Source of the DNA: Streptomyces hirsutus
Lineage (GTDB): Bacteria > Actinomycetota > Actinomycetes > Streptomycetales > Streptomycetaceae
DNA length: 43,878 nt
NCBI RefSeq assembly: GCF_001418415.1
Contig: NZ_LIQT01000093.1
Span: forward strand, 1-43,878
Reading direction: 5' to 3'
The notes beneath the pieces were generated by a model. That model was given only the letters and a program-made list of their open reading frames with translations, was not told where the DNA came from and searched no databases. The position numbers and the translations under genes were made by a program. Below, in pieces: positions 15,894-23,751 of this stretch. Position 1 is the first letter of the stretch, and the number at the start of each line of letters is the position of its first letter.

Positions 15894-16577
15894 TCAGAGC
15901 CCAGGCAGGAGCGCTGCGCGAACATCGTGGTCGCGCAGCAGTGTGAGGGCTTCGGAGTCGTCCATGAAGATGTCGTCGGCGCCCGGCGCGAGCGCCTGGT
16001 GAAACATGGCGTGGACGACATCGGCGGTCGGTTGCTCCCAGATGGCGGCGGCGCAGTCCGCGGCATCCTCCAGATCGCCCTTGTCGACGGCGTTGCGCCA
16101 GTCCTTCAGGAGGAGCGGTGTGACCCGGTACGCACGTCGGCGTCCTCGGATGAGGATGCCGCGGTTGAGACGGAAGACGTTGATCGTTTCCTTGCCCCGG
16201 TCCGTGAGGTCCAGGTACTCGCCGGTGGCAAGCGAGAGGTGCAGATGCGCCGCGGGGTCCTCACTGCTCGGGTCGATGAGGAGGGGCGTGCCGTCAACGG
16301 CGAGCGGGAAGACATCGCGCTTCAAGTGACTGTTGCACAAGGAGCACGCCAGCAGATGGTTGCTCCAGTCGAAGGTCCGGAGCGGGTTTTCGCGGATGGG
16401 CTCGAAGTGATCGATGTCCGTGCCCTGGTTGTCCCCGCAGTACATGCAGCGTTCCAGACCTGGCGCCATCTCCGCCAGAGCGCTGCGCAGAATCGGATGT
16501 ACGTGTCTCCGCACGGTCGTGTGCTTCCATAACCCACTTTGCCCGCTGCCTCGGGACGGGAGCCTGCCCGATGTCAT
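15894..16577 (-). CDS. ptuB: HNH endonuclease, Septu PtuB-like
   Basis: A 227-residue HNH nuclease downstream of a PtuA-type ATPase. The zinc-finger HNH module runs over about 44-90: CMYC (44-47), DIDHFEP with H57 as likely catalytic histidine, WSNHLLACSLCN (71-82), then HLKRD. In Septu phage-defence systems PtuB is the effector nuclease paired with the ATPase PtuA, and the arrangement here matches. The ATG at 16577 has only a weak ribosome binding site. With that start, codon 16 is TTA (16532-16530), implying dependence on the bldA tRNA. A GTG at 16514 would avoid the TTA and still include the full HNH domain. The gap to ptuA is 60 bases. Confidence 0.82.
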   Translation of the reverse strand: MTSGRLPSRGSGQSGLWKHTTVRRHVHPILRSALAEMAPGLERCMYCGDNQGTDIDHFEPIRENPLRTFDWSNHLLACSLCNSHLKRDVFPLAVDGTPLLIDPSSEDPAAHLHLSLATGEYLDLTDRGKETINVFRLNRGILIRGRRRAYRVTPLLLKDWRNAVDKGDLEDAADCAAAIWEQPTADVVHAMFHQALAPGADDIFMDDSEALTLLRDHDVRAALLPGL

Positions 16578-16637
16578 CCGTGTGCCCGGACATCGCAGTC
16601 CGGGTCTGTTGCGGGAGGGACCCCCGAGTGATGCGAA

Positions 16638-18014
16638 TCACGATTCCCCCCGCGGGCGGCCCGAGTGGCGCCGGGACGCGATTTCGTCGACACGGGTCGC
16701 CGGGGAGCTGGTCAGCTTGCGCTTCAGTGCCCGGTACTGGGCCTTCTCCTCCTCGCTGGCGCGGCCTCGCACGACGTCCAGCTCCAGGGCGATGAGCTCG
16801 TCCCGCTTCTGCTCGGCCTTCTCCGAGTAGGGCGTGTCGAGCCCGAAAAGGTCGGACAGTACAGCGTCGTCCCCGCTGCCGAAGATGATGCGGTCGTAGA
16901 GATGCTGAGGCACGACTTCCACAGGGCTGTCCTCGTCCGGGCCGGGGAGTCGGATCAGCCCACCCGGGTCGGCCGCCTGGCAGATGTAGGGGCTGTGCGT
17001 GGTGACGATGAACTGGATGTTCGGGAAGTGCGCCTTCAGCCAGCCGCCGATCCGCTTCTGCCAGGAGACGTGCAGGTGGGCGTCGATCTCGTCGATGATG
17101 ACGACCCCGGTGCTCGGCACGTTCGGGACACCGTCCGTCATGTCGAGAACGAGTTCGCCGTAGGCGTCGTGGAGCTGCTTGAGGATGTCCACAACCAGGG
17201 CGGCCACCGTTCGGTAGCCGTCGCTCATCTCCCGCAGCGGGAATCTGTGGCCCCGGTTCATGACCCACAGGCCCTCGGAGTCGACGCCGTTGATGCGGTA
17301 GTCGTCGGGAAGCAGGTCGTCGCCGAGGATCGCCAGTGCGGCGGCCTTGAGGTCCCGGGCGCCCTCACGGTCCTCGAAGGCGCGCAGATGCTGCTCGACG
17401 AGCCAGCTCACGCCTTCCGCCAGGGAGGCGTCTTCGTGGAAGAGGCTGGTCAGTCGGGCGACCGCGCCCGAGGTGGACATCAGCCGCTGGATGTCGCTGG
17501 AGCCGCCGGCCAGTCGGCGGAAGGGGCCGTACCCGGCACAGAACCACCCCACAGGATTGTCGGCCCACGGACCGCGCAACGCGACGGGTCGTTCCTTCTG
17601 GTAGCCGATGGCCATCAGCGACGGCTGGCCGGTCCTACTGGACCCCGGCTTGCCGGACAGCGATCCCTCGCTCGACGCGGCCCACCGCAGGCCGGCCCAG
17701 ACTGGCAGGGCCGACCGCCTCCCCCCGGTGAATTCGTCCTGCCCCGGCTCGTGGACCAGGCACACCTCCGCCTTCGCCACCCGCTCGTCCCGGGAGACCC
17801 AGGTCTCGAACCCGGGGACGAGACTCCGGGCGACCGCCGGCCCGCTGACCGCCAGGGCGAGCGCGCGCAGCAGCGTCGTCTTCCCCGAGCCGTTGCGGCC
17901 GGCCAGGACCGTCCAGCCGGCGTACGAGCCGTCGGGCCTGGTCAGGTCCAGGTCGACCGTGCGCCCACCGTGGAACGACCTGATGTTCCGTAGGCGCAGA
18001 TTCTTGAGGTACAT
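16638..18014 (-). CDS. ptuA: AAA/SMC-like ATPase, Septu PtuA-like
   Basis: A 458-residue ABC/SMC-type ATPase with the OLD/RecF-like layout of PtuA. The N-terminal KNLRLRNIRSF precedes Walker A GRNGSGKT (39-46). A signature-like REMSDGYRT is at 261-269, Walker B VVIIDEID at 304-311 (D308, E309) and the switch histidine in TTHSP (H340). The C-terminal 60 residues are a charged helical segment (EKAEQKRDELIALELD). All ATPase residues are intact, so the protein should be active. It is the first gene of the two-gene leftward pair with the HNH nuclease. Alternatives are other ATPase-HNH pairs such as retron-associated ones, but no reverse transcriptase or ncRNA is visible. Confidence 0.85.
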   Translation of the reverse strand: MYLKNLRLRNIRSFHGGRTVDLDLTRPDGSYAGWTVLAGRNGSGKTTLLRALALAVSGPAVARSLVPGFETWVSRDERVAKAEVCLVHEPGQDEFTGGRRSALPVWAGLRWAASSEGSLSGKPGSSRTGQPSLMAIGYQKERPVALRGPWADNPVGWFCAGYGPFRRLAGGSSDIQRLMSTSGAVARLTSLFHEDASLAEGVSWLVEQHLRAFEDREGARDLKAAALAILGDDLLPDDYRINGVDSEGLWVMNRGHRFPLREMSDGYRTVAALVVDILKQLHDAYGELVLDMTDGVPNVPSTGVVIIDEIDAHLHVSWQKRIGGWLKAHFPNIQFIVTTHSPYICQAADPGGLIRLPGPDEDSPVEVVPQHLYDRIIFGSGDDAVLSDLFGLDTPYSEKAEQKRDELIALELDVVRGRASEEEKAQYRALKRKLTSSPATRVDEIASRRHSGRPRGES

Positions 18015-18108
18015 GTCTCGTCCGCCCGCATCCCGTTCTGAGGTGAGAGCCGTACAGCGGCCGGCTCCGCGGTGACTCTAACGCGCCACTCCGTCGAATC
18101 GCCGCAGG

Positions 18109-18590
18109 TCAGTGGCTTCCTTCCAGGAAGGGGCTGTGCTTTACCGCCCACGTGACGGCCAACTGTTCGCGGGCCCTGGTGGCTGCGACGAACAGCAGGG
18201 AGCGCTCACGCTGCAGGTCACGCTCGTGCTGCAGACGGTCTTCGGACACCGGGGTGACGGCATGGGGCTGGGGCACGTGGTCGGCGCCGACGCCGATGAT
18301 CGCGACCGCCCGGTATTCCAGTCCCTTGATCCGGTGCATCGTCATCACGTGTACTCCGGAACCGGGCGCCGAGGTCTGCCGCGGCTTCACCTTGACGGCC
18401 TTGATCCCCGCACCCCCAACGCCTCCACCGTCGCCTCGACGAGCTTGTTGGTGCGGGCGGTGACGACGATCTCGTCCTCCTTCAGCCCTTCCCCCAGCCA
18501 GCCCTCGACCCGTGCGGCCAGGCCGGTGAGCTCGGCAGCCGTGGAGGGGTATTCGACGAACTCCGGTCCGGCTCCCCCGCCCTAATCGAC
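18109..18590 (-). pseudogene. 3' remnant of a UvrD-type helicase, frameshifted
   Basis: Only the last part of an SF1 helicase is present. The final ~100 codons read MTMHRIKGLEYRAVAI (motif V region) and LLFVAATRAREQLAVTW (motif VI), ending at the stop 18109-18111. Upstream, the homologous reading continues in another frame (FVEYPSTAAELTGLAARV, then LKEDEIVVTARTNKLVEA). The switch falls in a G run around 18410-18425, consistent with loss of one base. Upstream of about 18590 helicase sequence ends abruptly. Walker A and B motifs are absent, so it cannot be functional. It sits just upstream of ptuA, as decayed neighbouring material. Confidence 0.8.
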
Positions 18591-18635
18591 TGCACAGCGC
18601 ATTCGATGCACTTCGGGATTCGCGCGCAGATCGGA

Positions 18636-18854
18636 TCAAGTCTTACTGCTGTGGGGCGCAGCGAAGCCAGTGAAGTCCGCCCACGTGGTGGGGGTCACCG
18701 TGAGCGCCGGGCCGGTGACGGCCTTCGAGTCACGAATGTGGACGGCCTGCCGCGAAGTGGCCACCTCTACACACTGGCCACCCTCCGCACCGCTGTAACT
18801 GCTCTTGAACCACCGCAGATCCTGGGCCATGGTCGTGATCCCTCGGGCGTTCAT
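18636..18854 (-). CDS. DUF397 domain protein
   Basis: A 72-residue DUF397 protein. The hallmark segments are LRWFKSSYSGAEGGQCVEVA, then VHIRDSK and TWADFTGF. In Streptomyces such small proteins act as partners of the adjacent XRE/DUF5753 regulator (whiJ type). The ATG at 18854 overlaps the TGA of the regulator gene (ATGA), so they are translationally coupled. An internal ATG would give a shorter form starting MAQDLRW. Confidence 0.9.
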   Translation of the reverse strand: MNARGITTMAQDLRWFKSSYSGAEGGQCVEVATSRQAVHIRDSKAVTGPALTVTPTTWADFTGFAAPHSSKT

Positions 18855-19663
18855 AACTCCCTCAGCAACTTCTCGATGTAGGCCAGAGACTCACACGGGG
18901 TGAGGGCCTGCGCACGGATGATCCCATAGCGCGCGGCGAGTGCACGGACCTCTTCGCGATCAGTCACCAGTGTGCTACGTCCTTGCGCTTCTGTGTAGCC
19001 GATCTGCTCTCCTCCCTCAAGGGTGAACACCGTGAAGCCGCCGTCCACACCAGCGTTGTCCTCCCGGTCGAGCGGCATCACCTGCACTTCAACATTGCGC
19101 TTCTCTCCGACCAGAAGGATCTGCTCCAACTGACCTCTCACTACCGAGGCCCCTCCGAGTCGCCGTAGCAGTACATGCTCTTCCATGACAAAACTGAACA
19201 AAGAAGCGGGCCACTTGTCGAGGATCTCCTGGCGAGCCAGACGCGCCGCCATCCGCTCCTCAATCGTCTCTTCCTTCAGGAGCGGCCGGCGCATACGCAA
19301 AACCCCTCGCGTGTACTCCTCCGTCTGCAACAGGCCGTTGACCATGTGGGTGTCGTACATCTGCAGCTCGACCGCCTCGGCCTCCAGGCGCGCCGCATCG
19401 CGGAAGAATGCCGGGTACCGCGCCCGCGCGACCTCCTCCTTCATCGCCCGCAGGACGCCTCCCGCGTCCAGCACCTCATCCGCCCTGTCGATCAGCTCGG
19501 GCTTGGGGATGCGGCGACCGAGCTCGACCGACGTGATCTGGTCCTCCCCGTAACCGAGCCGGGACCCCAACTCCCCTCGCGTCAGCCCGGCCCGCTCCCT
19601 CAGCAGCTTCATCTGCCGTCCGAAGCACCGCAGGAAGTTCGTCCCGTCGTCCTGTTCCACCAT
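18851..19663 (-). CDS. XRE-family regulator with DUF5753 (WhiJ-like)
   Basis: A 270-residue DNA-binding regulator. An N-terminal helix-turn-helix covers about 12-65 (LRERAGLTRGELGSRLGYGE, then ITSVELGRR). A DUF5753 domain spans about 85-260 (MYDTHMVNGLLQTEEYTRGV; FVMEEHVLLRRLGG; VQVMPLD). The ATG at 19663 is chosen because GGAGG sits six bases upstream; the frame runs back to 19732 without homology. It forms the typical triad with the coupled DUF397 gene and the divergent ATP-binding protein. WhiJ-type loci influence development in S. coelicolor; the target here is unknown. Repeated GTACA boxes in the divergent region may be its operators. Confidence 0.9.
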   Translation of the reverse strand: MVEQDDGTNFLRCFGRQMKLLRERAGLTRGELGSRLGYGEDQITSVELGRRIPKPELIDRADEVLDAGGVLRAMKEEVARARYPAFFRDAARLEAEAVELQMYDTHMVNGLLQTEEYTRGVLRMRRPLLKEETIEERMAARLARQEILDKWPASLFSFVMEEHVLLRRLGGASVVRGQLEQILLVGEKRNVEVQVMPLDREDNAGVDGGFTVFTLEGGEQIGYTEAQGRSTLVTDREEVRALAARYGIIRAQALTPCESLAYIEKLLREL

Positions 19664-19709
19664 GCCCGCCGCCTCCGGTAACCCCGTAGCCCACAGTTCT
19701 GCCGCGCAG

Positions 19710-19863
19710 CCGTACACACTGAAGCCGTACACGCAGCGCGAGGCGTCACGCTACGCGCCGTGACGAGGCACTTGTCCCCGGACGCCCGCAAGTTCCCTCG
19801 TACCAGCATCCGCCGCCGCGTGTACGCACTCGGAAACCACCTGTACAGACCGGGCACGTACAG
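19710..19863. promoter_or_regulatory. cluster of five GTAC-containing boxes in the whiJ-like divergent region
   Basis: CCGTACAC occurs at 19710-19717 and again at 19725-19732, 15 bases apart. GTGTACG is at 19820-19826, the palindrome CTGTACAG at 19841-19848 and ACGTACAG at 19856-19863. Repetition of one core in a 247-base divergent spacer suggests operator sites, probably of the XRE regulator. This is inference from pattern only. Confidence 0.45.
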
Positions 19864-19910
19864 GCGTTTCTGCTGGTCAGCGCCGTGCCGTCTTCGGCAG
19901 GCTCACGGCC

Positions 19911-20387
19911 ATGGACACCTCTGGTATCACCACCACGCAGGCGGATCAACCCCTCGCCGCCCCGCACGAGTTCGCCATGCAGTTCACCTCCACCCCACGC
20001 GGCGCCCGTCTTGCCCGGCGTCTCGTCTCGCACCGGCTCGACCAGTGGGGATACCCGTACGACTCCCCCGTCAACGAGACCCTGACCCTGATCGCGGCCG
20101 AGCTCACCGCGAACGCCGTGCGGCACGGTCACGTCCCCGGCCGGGACTTCCACCTCCGGCTGACCGCGGCCCCGGACCTGCTCCGCATCGAGGTGGCGGA
20201 CACCCGCACCGAGCGGATGCCACCCCTGTCCGTTCACGAGGCGTCCGACGACGCGGAGTCGGGCCGGGGGCTGCTGCTGGTGACCCGACTGGCCACCCGA
20301 TGGGGCGCCGACCCACGGCCCGTCGCGCCCGGCAAGACCGTCTGGGCGGAGCTCACCCCGGGAACCTTCAGGGCCGCACACCCCTGA
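19911..20387 (+). CDS. ATP-binding protein, anti-sigma/HATPase type
   Basis: A 158-residue GHKL (HATPase_c_2) protein like the RsbW/SpoIIAB-type regulators of Streptomyces. The N box is ETLTLIAAELTANAVRHG, followed by DTRTERMPP (G1-like) and SGRGLLLVTRLATRWG (G2-like). The kinase histidine region of sensor kinases is absent, as expected of an anti-sigma-type protein. It is divergent from the whiJ-like pair, the usual companion arrangement. The ATG at 19911 is assumed; the true start may be the ATG at 19977 just before the conserved core. Partner sigma or anti-anti-sigma is not visible in the window. Confidence 0.85.
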   Translation: MDTSGITTTQADQPLAAPHEFAMQFTSTPRGARLARRLVSHRLDQWGYPYDSPVNETLTLIAAELTANAVRHGHVPGRDFHLRLTAAPDLLRIEVADTRTERMPPLSVHEASDDAESGRGLLLVTRLATRWGADPRPVAPGKTVWAELTPGTFRAAHP

Positions 20388-20465
20388 GCCTCCATGCCGC
20401 GCGGTCTACTGCTGTGACCGGCATTGTTCACCGGGTCGCTGAACTGCGAGCAGTAGTCTCATCAG

Positions 20466-20954
20466 ATGATCGACCACGGATTTTTCGACCGGACCGGACG
20501 GCGCGTCACCTTACGGGAGGTGGGCGACGAGAACTGGCGCGCAGTCGCTGACATCGTGCCTCTCGACGAGCAGCGAAGTCATGTCCCCGCCATGGCAGCC
20601 CGCTACCTCTTGCTGTCGATGCGTGAGGACAGCTGGAACTCGCTGGCGGTCTACGCCGACGACGTGGTCGTCGGACACGTCATGTGGGGTCTGGACGAGG
20701 ACGGCTCGCACTGGATCGGGGGAATGCTGATCGATGGCGCCGAGCAGGGCAAGGGCCTCGGCCGCGCCCTTCTGCTGACCATGACGGGCTGGTTGGCGGC
20801 GCAGGAGGGTTGCCGGACGATCCGGCTGGCATATCAGCCGGACAACGCCGCTGCCGGACGGCTCTACAAATCGCTGGGTTTCGTGCCTACGGGAGCAGTT
20901 GATGGTGACGAGGTCATCGCCGAGTTGACACCAAGCCGGGTCGGTAATCGCTGA
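20466..20954 (+). CDS. GNAT family N-acetyltransferase with TTA codon
   Basis: A 162-residue GNAT acetyltransferase resembling the spermidine/diamine N-acetyltransferase group. The N-terminus VTLREVGDENWRAVADI, the acetyl-CoA loop EQGKGLGRALL and the late AAGRLYKSLGFVPTG are diagnostic. The substrate is not certain. Codon 16 is TTA (20511-20513), one of only two such codons I found in a gene of this window, so translation probably depends on the bldA leucyl-tRNA and is delayed to differentiation. The stop is six bases from the terminal repeat of the IS630 element, but the C-terminus looks complete. Codon use is less GC-biased than core neighbours. Confidence 0.88.
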   Translation: MIDHGFFDRTGRRVTLREVGDENWRAVADIVPLDEQRSHVPAMAARYLLLSMREDSWNSLAVYADDVVVGHVMWGLDEDGSHWIGGMLIDGAEQGKGLGRALLLTMTGWLAAQEGCRTIRLAYQPDNAAAGRLYKSLGFVPTGAVDGDEVIAELTPSRVGNR

Positions 20955-20957
20955 GAG

Positions 20958-22200
20958 ATGACGGGGACGGCTCACCGGGCCCGGTCATGCTGCGGCTGAG
21001 CGGGGGCGTCCGCCCCAGCGGATGCCCTTCTCACTGCGGATACGAGCACGCTCGCGGCGTTGGGCGGCCAGGACGTCGGGGTGGCGGGCGTTGGCGTTGC
21101 GCCAGTGCAGGTAAGCGTGCAGAGCACGGGTCTGAACCGTGTGGTTCGGATGGTGGGAGTTGGCCAGGGTGAACTGCCGCAGCGGTCCGAAGTGGGCCTC
21201 GATGGGGTTGGCCCAGGAGGCGTTGGTCGGGGTGAAGCACAGCTCCACCTTGTTTTTCTTCGCCCAGGCGCGGATCTTGGTGCCCTTGTGTGCGGAGAGG
21301 TTGTCCATGATCACGTAGATCGGGACGCCGTCCGGACGCGCGGCGCGGATCGACTTCAGCACGGTCAGGGAGTTCACGGCTCCCTTGCGGCGGCGGTTGA
21401 TGCCCCACAGGGTGTCGTCGCCGACCGAGTAGCAGCTATGGAAGTAGGTCACCCCATGAGTGTGGTGGTACGTCGCCGGGACCCGGTCGGGGCGGCCCCG
21501 CCTGGCCCAGCAGGACCCACCGGTGGGGCGGATACCCAGCGGGCCGAACTCGTCGAACGCGAAAACGCGGTCGGGGAAGTGCTCCAGAACGTGCTCGATG
21601 CGGTCCAGTTTGGCGTCGCGCTCGGGGTCGGTGGAATCCTTCCAGGTCTTGGTCCGCTGGAAGGTGATACCGCGGCGGGCGAGAAGGCAGCGCAGGGCTT
21701 CGCGGCCGATACGGATCACCCGGCCGTGGGCCTTGCGCAGATAGGCGACGAGTTTGCGGAGCGACCAGCGGCTGAAGGGCTGGCCGAGCTTGGCCGGGCG
21801 AGTGGTGGCCGTCGCCACGACGAAGTTCTCCTCGTCAGGACTGAGCAGGCGGGGACGGCCTCCCGCCCACTGAGGGTCCAGGCAGGCAAGCCTGATCTCG
21901 TTAAACCGGTGGATCACGTCGCGGACCGTGTCCTCGTCGGCTTGGACCAGTTGGGCGATGACCGGCACACGGTTCCCGCCGGCCGAGGCCAACAGCATCA
22001 TCGCCCGCCGGTAGCGCACCGAGTTGGTGCTGCCTCAGCGCACGATCTGCTGCAGCCGCTGCCCCTCCTGATCGGTCAGCCTGCGGATTCGAACGGGCTC
22101 TGCCACCAAGCCTCCACCTGTTGGACGGCCTGTCGGCTCACATCCAACCGGCCCCGCACCCACCAACGCGAACCGCAACCCGGTGAACCATCGCGGTCAG
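20958..22200. mobile_element. IS630-family insertion sequence, probably inactive
   Basis: Imperfect terminal inverted repeats of about 20 bases are seen. The left is GACGGGGACGGCTCACCGGG at 20960-20979. The right, read inward, is GACCGCGATGGTTCACCGGG at 22198-22179, with 15 of 20 positions identical. They enclose one transposase gene broken by an in-frame stop. IS630 elements duplicate TA; no unambiguous TA duplication is seen at these limits, so the exact ends are uncertain by several bases. Confidence 0.75.
20985..22106 (-). pseudogene. IS630 transposase interrupted by an in-frame TGA
   Basis: The full reading begins at GTG 22106 (VAEPVRIRRLTDQEGQRLQQ) and after 23 codons meets TGA at 22037-22035, where related transposases would have an Arg codon (CGC TGA GGC). 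It continues in the same frame to the stop at 20985. The distal part, from GTG 22019, is a 344-residue DDE enzyme with helix-turn-helix N-terminal regions. Catalytic positions are FAFDEFGPL, YVIMDNLSAH and WANPIEAHF. Restart at the GTG 22019 would lose only part of the first DNA-binding segment, so residual activity cannot be excluded. Confidence 0.85.
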
Positions 22201-22204
22201 AGCA

Positions 22205-23029
22205 CTACCAGAAGCCGTACCGCCGGTCTTCGTGCTCCGAAAGGATGTCACTCCCTCCTGCCCACTTCACCCCGCAGACATGACACTGCACATGCCATTC
22301 GTCACTTGGCTCCAGGAAGATGATTCTTCCCCGCTGTCCTACGCCCGGGCACTCTCGTCCCACGTCCGAGTCAAGGCCCACTCCCAAGGACGAGAGCCCG
22401 TAGAGCATCTGCTGCACCAAATCCTCGGACTCCTTCAACTCTTTTGGACCATCTGCCCGATACAGACTCTCGTCGACATCGCCGCGTCTCTGGTGGAGGG
22501 TGACCGCGAAGTCGGTTGCCCGACTGTCCGGATCGATCGGACGGGAGAGCACAGTGAAGGTCCACTGCTGTGCCTGCACCGACGAAGCACGGCTGTCCTG
22601 GGTCAGGACGAGCGCCTCATGATGCCGAAGGCGTCGGCGCAGGCGCAGGCGCACGGCGATCGTACCGTTCCGAAGAGTGCGCCACGGAGGCTCGTCCTCG
22701 GTCTGCCTGTTGTCCCGCAGCAAGGACTGCCGCAGCTCGCCGTAGTCGACAGCGATACGAGACATCACCGACGCGCTCTCCGCGACTTGCGTCTCCGTTT
22801 CCGCGGCGTCGCTCAGATCGCAGAAAGTGGTCAACTGCCGACGGACAGCGGGCCCCAGAAAGGGGTCCAATGCTCCCAGCCTCCAAGCTTTCTCCGCTGC
22901 CTCCACGGTGAACAGCGCACCACGGTGCAGGTCGCGTCGGCCGACCGGCCGACCTTCCTCCTCATGATGTCCGCAGTCTTCTGCCGCGAGGTCTCCCCCG
23001 CGTTCCCCGAGGCCATGAAAATCGACCAT
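22205..23029 (-). CDS. unrecognised protein with C-terminal CxxC
   Basis: A 274-residue protein that I do not recognise. The N-terminus is His/Glu-rich and helical (FTVEAAEKAWRLGALDPFLG). A middle region is rich in Arg and beta-like (TIAVRLRLRRRLRHHEALVL). The C-terminus has a potential half zinc finger, WHVQCHVCGVKWAGG, and ends RRYGFW. The ATG at 23029 is preceded by GAGAGGGTGGG. Third-position G+C is lower than in core genes, consistent with acquisition. The opposite strand is open over nearly the same span but with poorer codon bias, so the minus strand is preferred. It lies between the IS element and the island edge. Confidence 0.6.
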   Translation of the reverse strand: MVDFHGLGERGGDLAAEDCGHHEEEGRPVGRRDLHRGALFTVEAAEKAWRLGALDPFLGPAVRRQLTTFCDLSDAAETETQVAESASVMSRIAVDYGELRQSLLRDNRQTEDEPPWRTLRNGTIAVRLRLRRRLRHHEALVLTQDSRASSVQAQQWTFTVLSRPIDPDSRATDFAVTLHQRRGDVDESLYRADGPKELKESEDLVQQMLYGLSSLGVGLDSDVGRECPGVGQRGRIIFLEPSDEWHVQCHVCGVKWAGGSDILSEHEDRRYGFW

Positions 23030-23313
23030 TTCCCACCCTCTCGTAATCAATGATCCGGCGACATGGCGATCGTCACTCCGCCATCCGCCTGTCCAAAATC
23101 ACAGACCGCTCTGTCCCCTCCGAGCCGCCAACGTCCCAACCGCACCAGTCAGTTCCACGTCAGTTCCGCATGAGACACAGAGCCGTTCATGCGGATGAAA
23201 CCGCCAGTCACCATCCGACGGACCGGCAGGGACAGGACATCCCAAGAGCTCGGCCCCGCACCACCTCGCGGACCGCCGTCAAGACTCGGAACCGACCGGG
23301 CAAAATAGCCGCC

Positions 23314-23688
23314 ATGACCACTCGCTCCTGCCCCTGCGGGCTCCCCGAGACCTACGAGGCGTGCTGCGGCCGCTTCCACGCGGGGACGGCCGCCGCGCCG
23401 ACCGCCGAGCGGCTGATGCGGTCGCGGTACTGCGCCTTCGTCCGGCTGGACGCCGGTTATCTGCTGCGGACCTGGCATCCGCGGACGCGGCCGGAGCGGG
23501 TCGACCTCGATCCCGGGATGCGGTGGAGCGGGCTGGAGATCCTGGAGACGGCCGGCGGCTCCGCCTTCCACTCCACCGGGACGGTGACCTTCCGGGCGTC
23601 CTACCGAGGCGGCTCGCTGCACGAGCGGAGCCGCTTCGAGCGGGTGGACGGGGCGTGGGTGTACGTCGACGGGGAGTTCCTGAGCTGA
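23314..23688 (+). CDS. YchJ family SEC-C metal-binding protein
   Basis: A 124-residue YchJ-type protein. It starts with a SEC-C zinc motif (CPCGLPETYEACCGRFH), followed by the family core LMRSRYCAFVRLDAGYLLRTWHP and the NTF2-like beta part (VTFRASYRGG, HERSRFERVDGAWVYVDGE). Function of the family is not established; the SEC-C motif binds zinc and may contact protein or nucleic acid. The ATG at 23314 fits the family; the frame is open upstream to 23050 without homology. It marks the return to core sequence. The 284 bases before it carry no recognisable gene. Confidence 0.88.
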   Translation: MTTRSCPCGLPETYEACCGRFHAGTAAAPTAERLMRSRYCAFVRLDAGYLLRTWHPRTRPERVDLDPGMRWSGLEILETAGGSAFHSTGTVTFRASYRGGSLHERSRFERVDGAWVYVDGEFLS

Positions 23689-23751
23689 GCCCGTCGGCGG
23701 GCTCCCACCCGCCGGGCGCATCCAGCCCTCGCTTCGGGCCGCCGCCGACAG

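Noticed and set aside
16638..18014. Retron or Gabija reading of the ATPase gene
   Set aside because: No reverse transcriptase, retron RNA or TOPRIM domain is visible; the HNH partner fits Septu better.
22232..23053. Plus-strand frame of 273 codons opposite the unrecognised island gene
   Set aside because: It has poorer third-position bias than the minus strand in the stretch compared; kept only as a note.
15815..23313. Duplicated tRNA fragment (attR) at the far end of the island
   Set aside because: No repeat of the tRNA-Leu 3' end was found by eye, and no integrase gene is present, so I do not call attachment sites.
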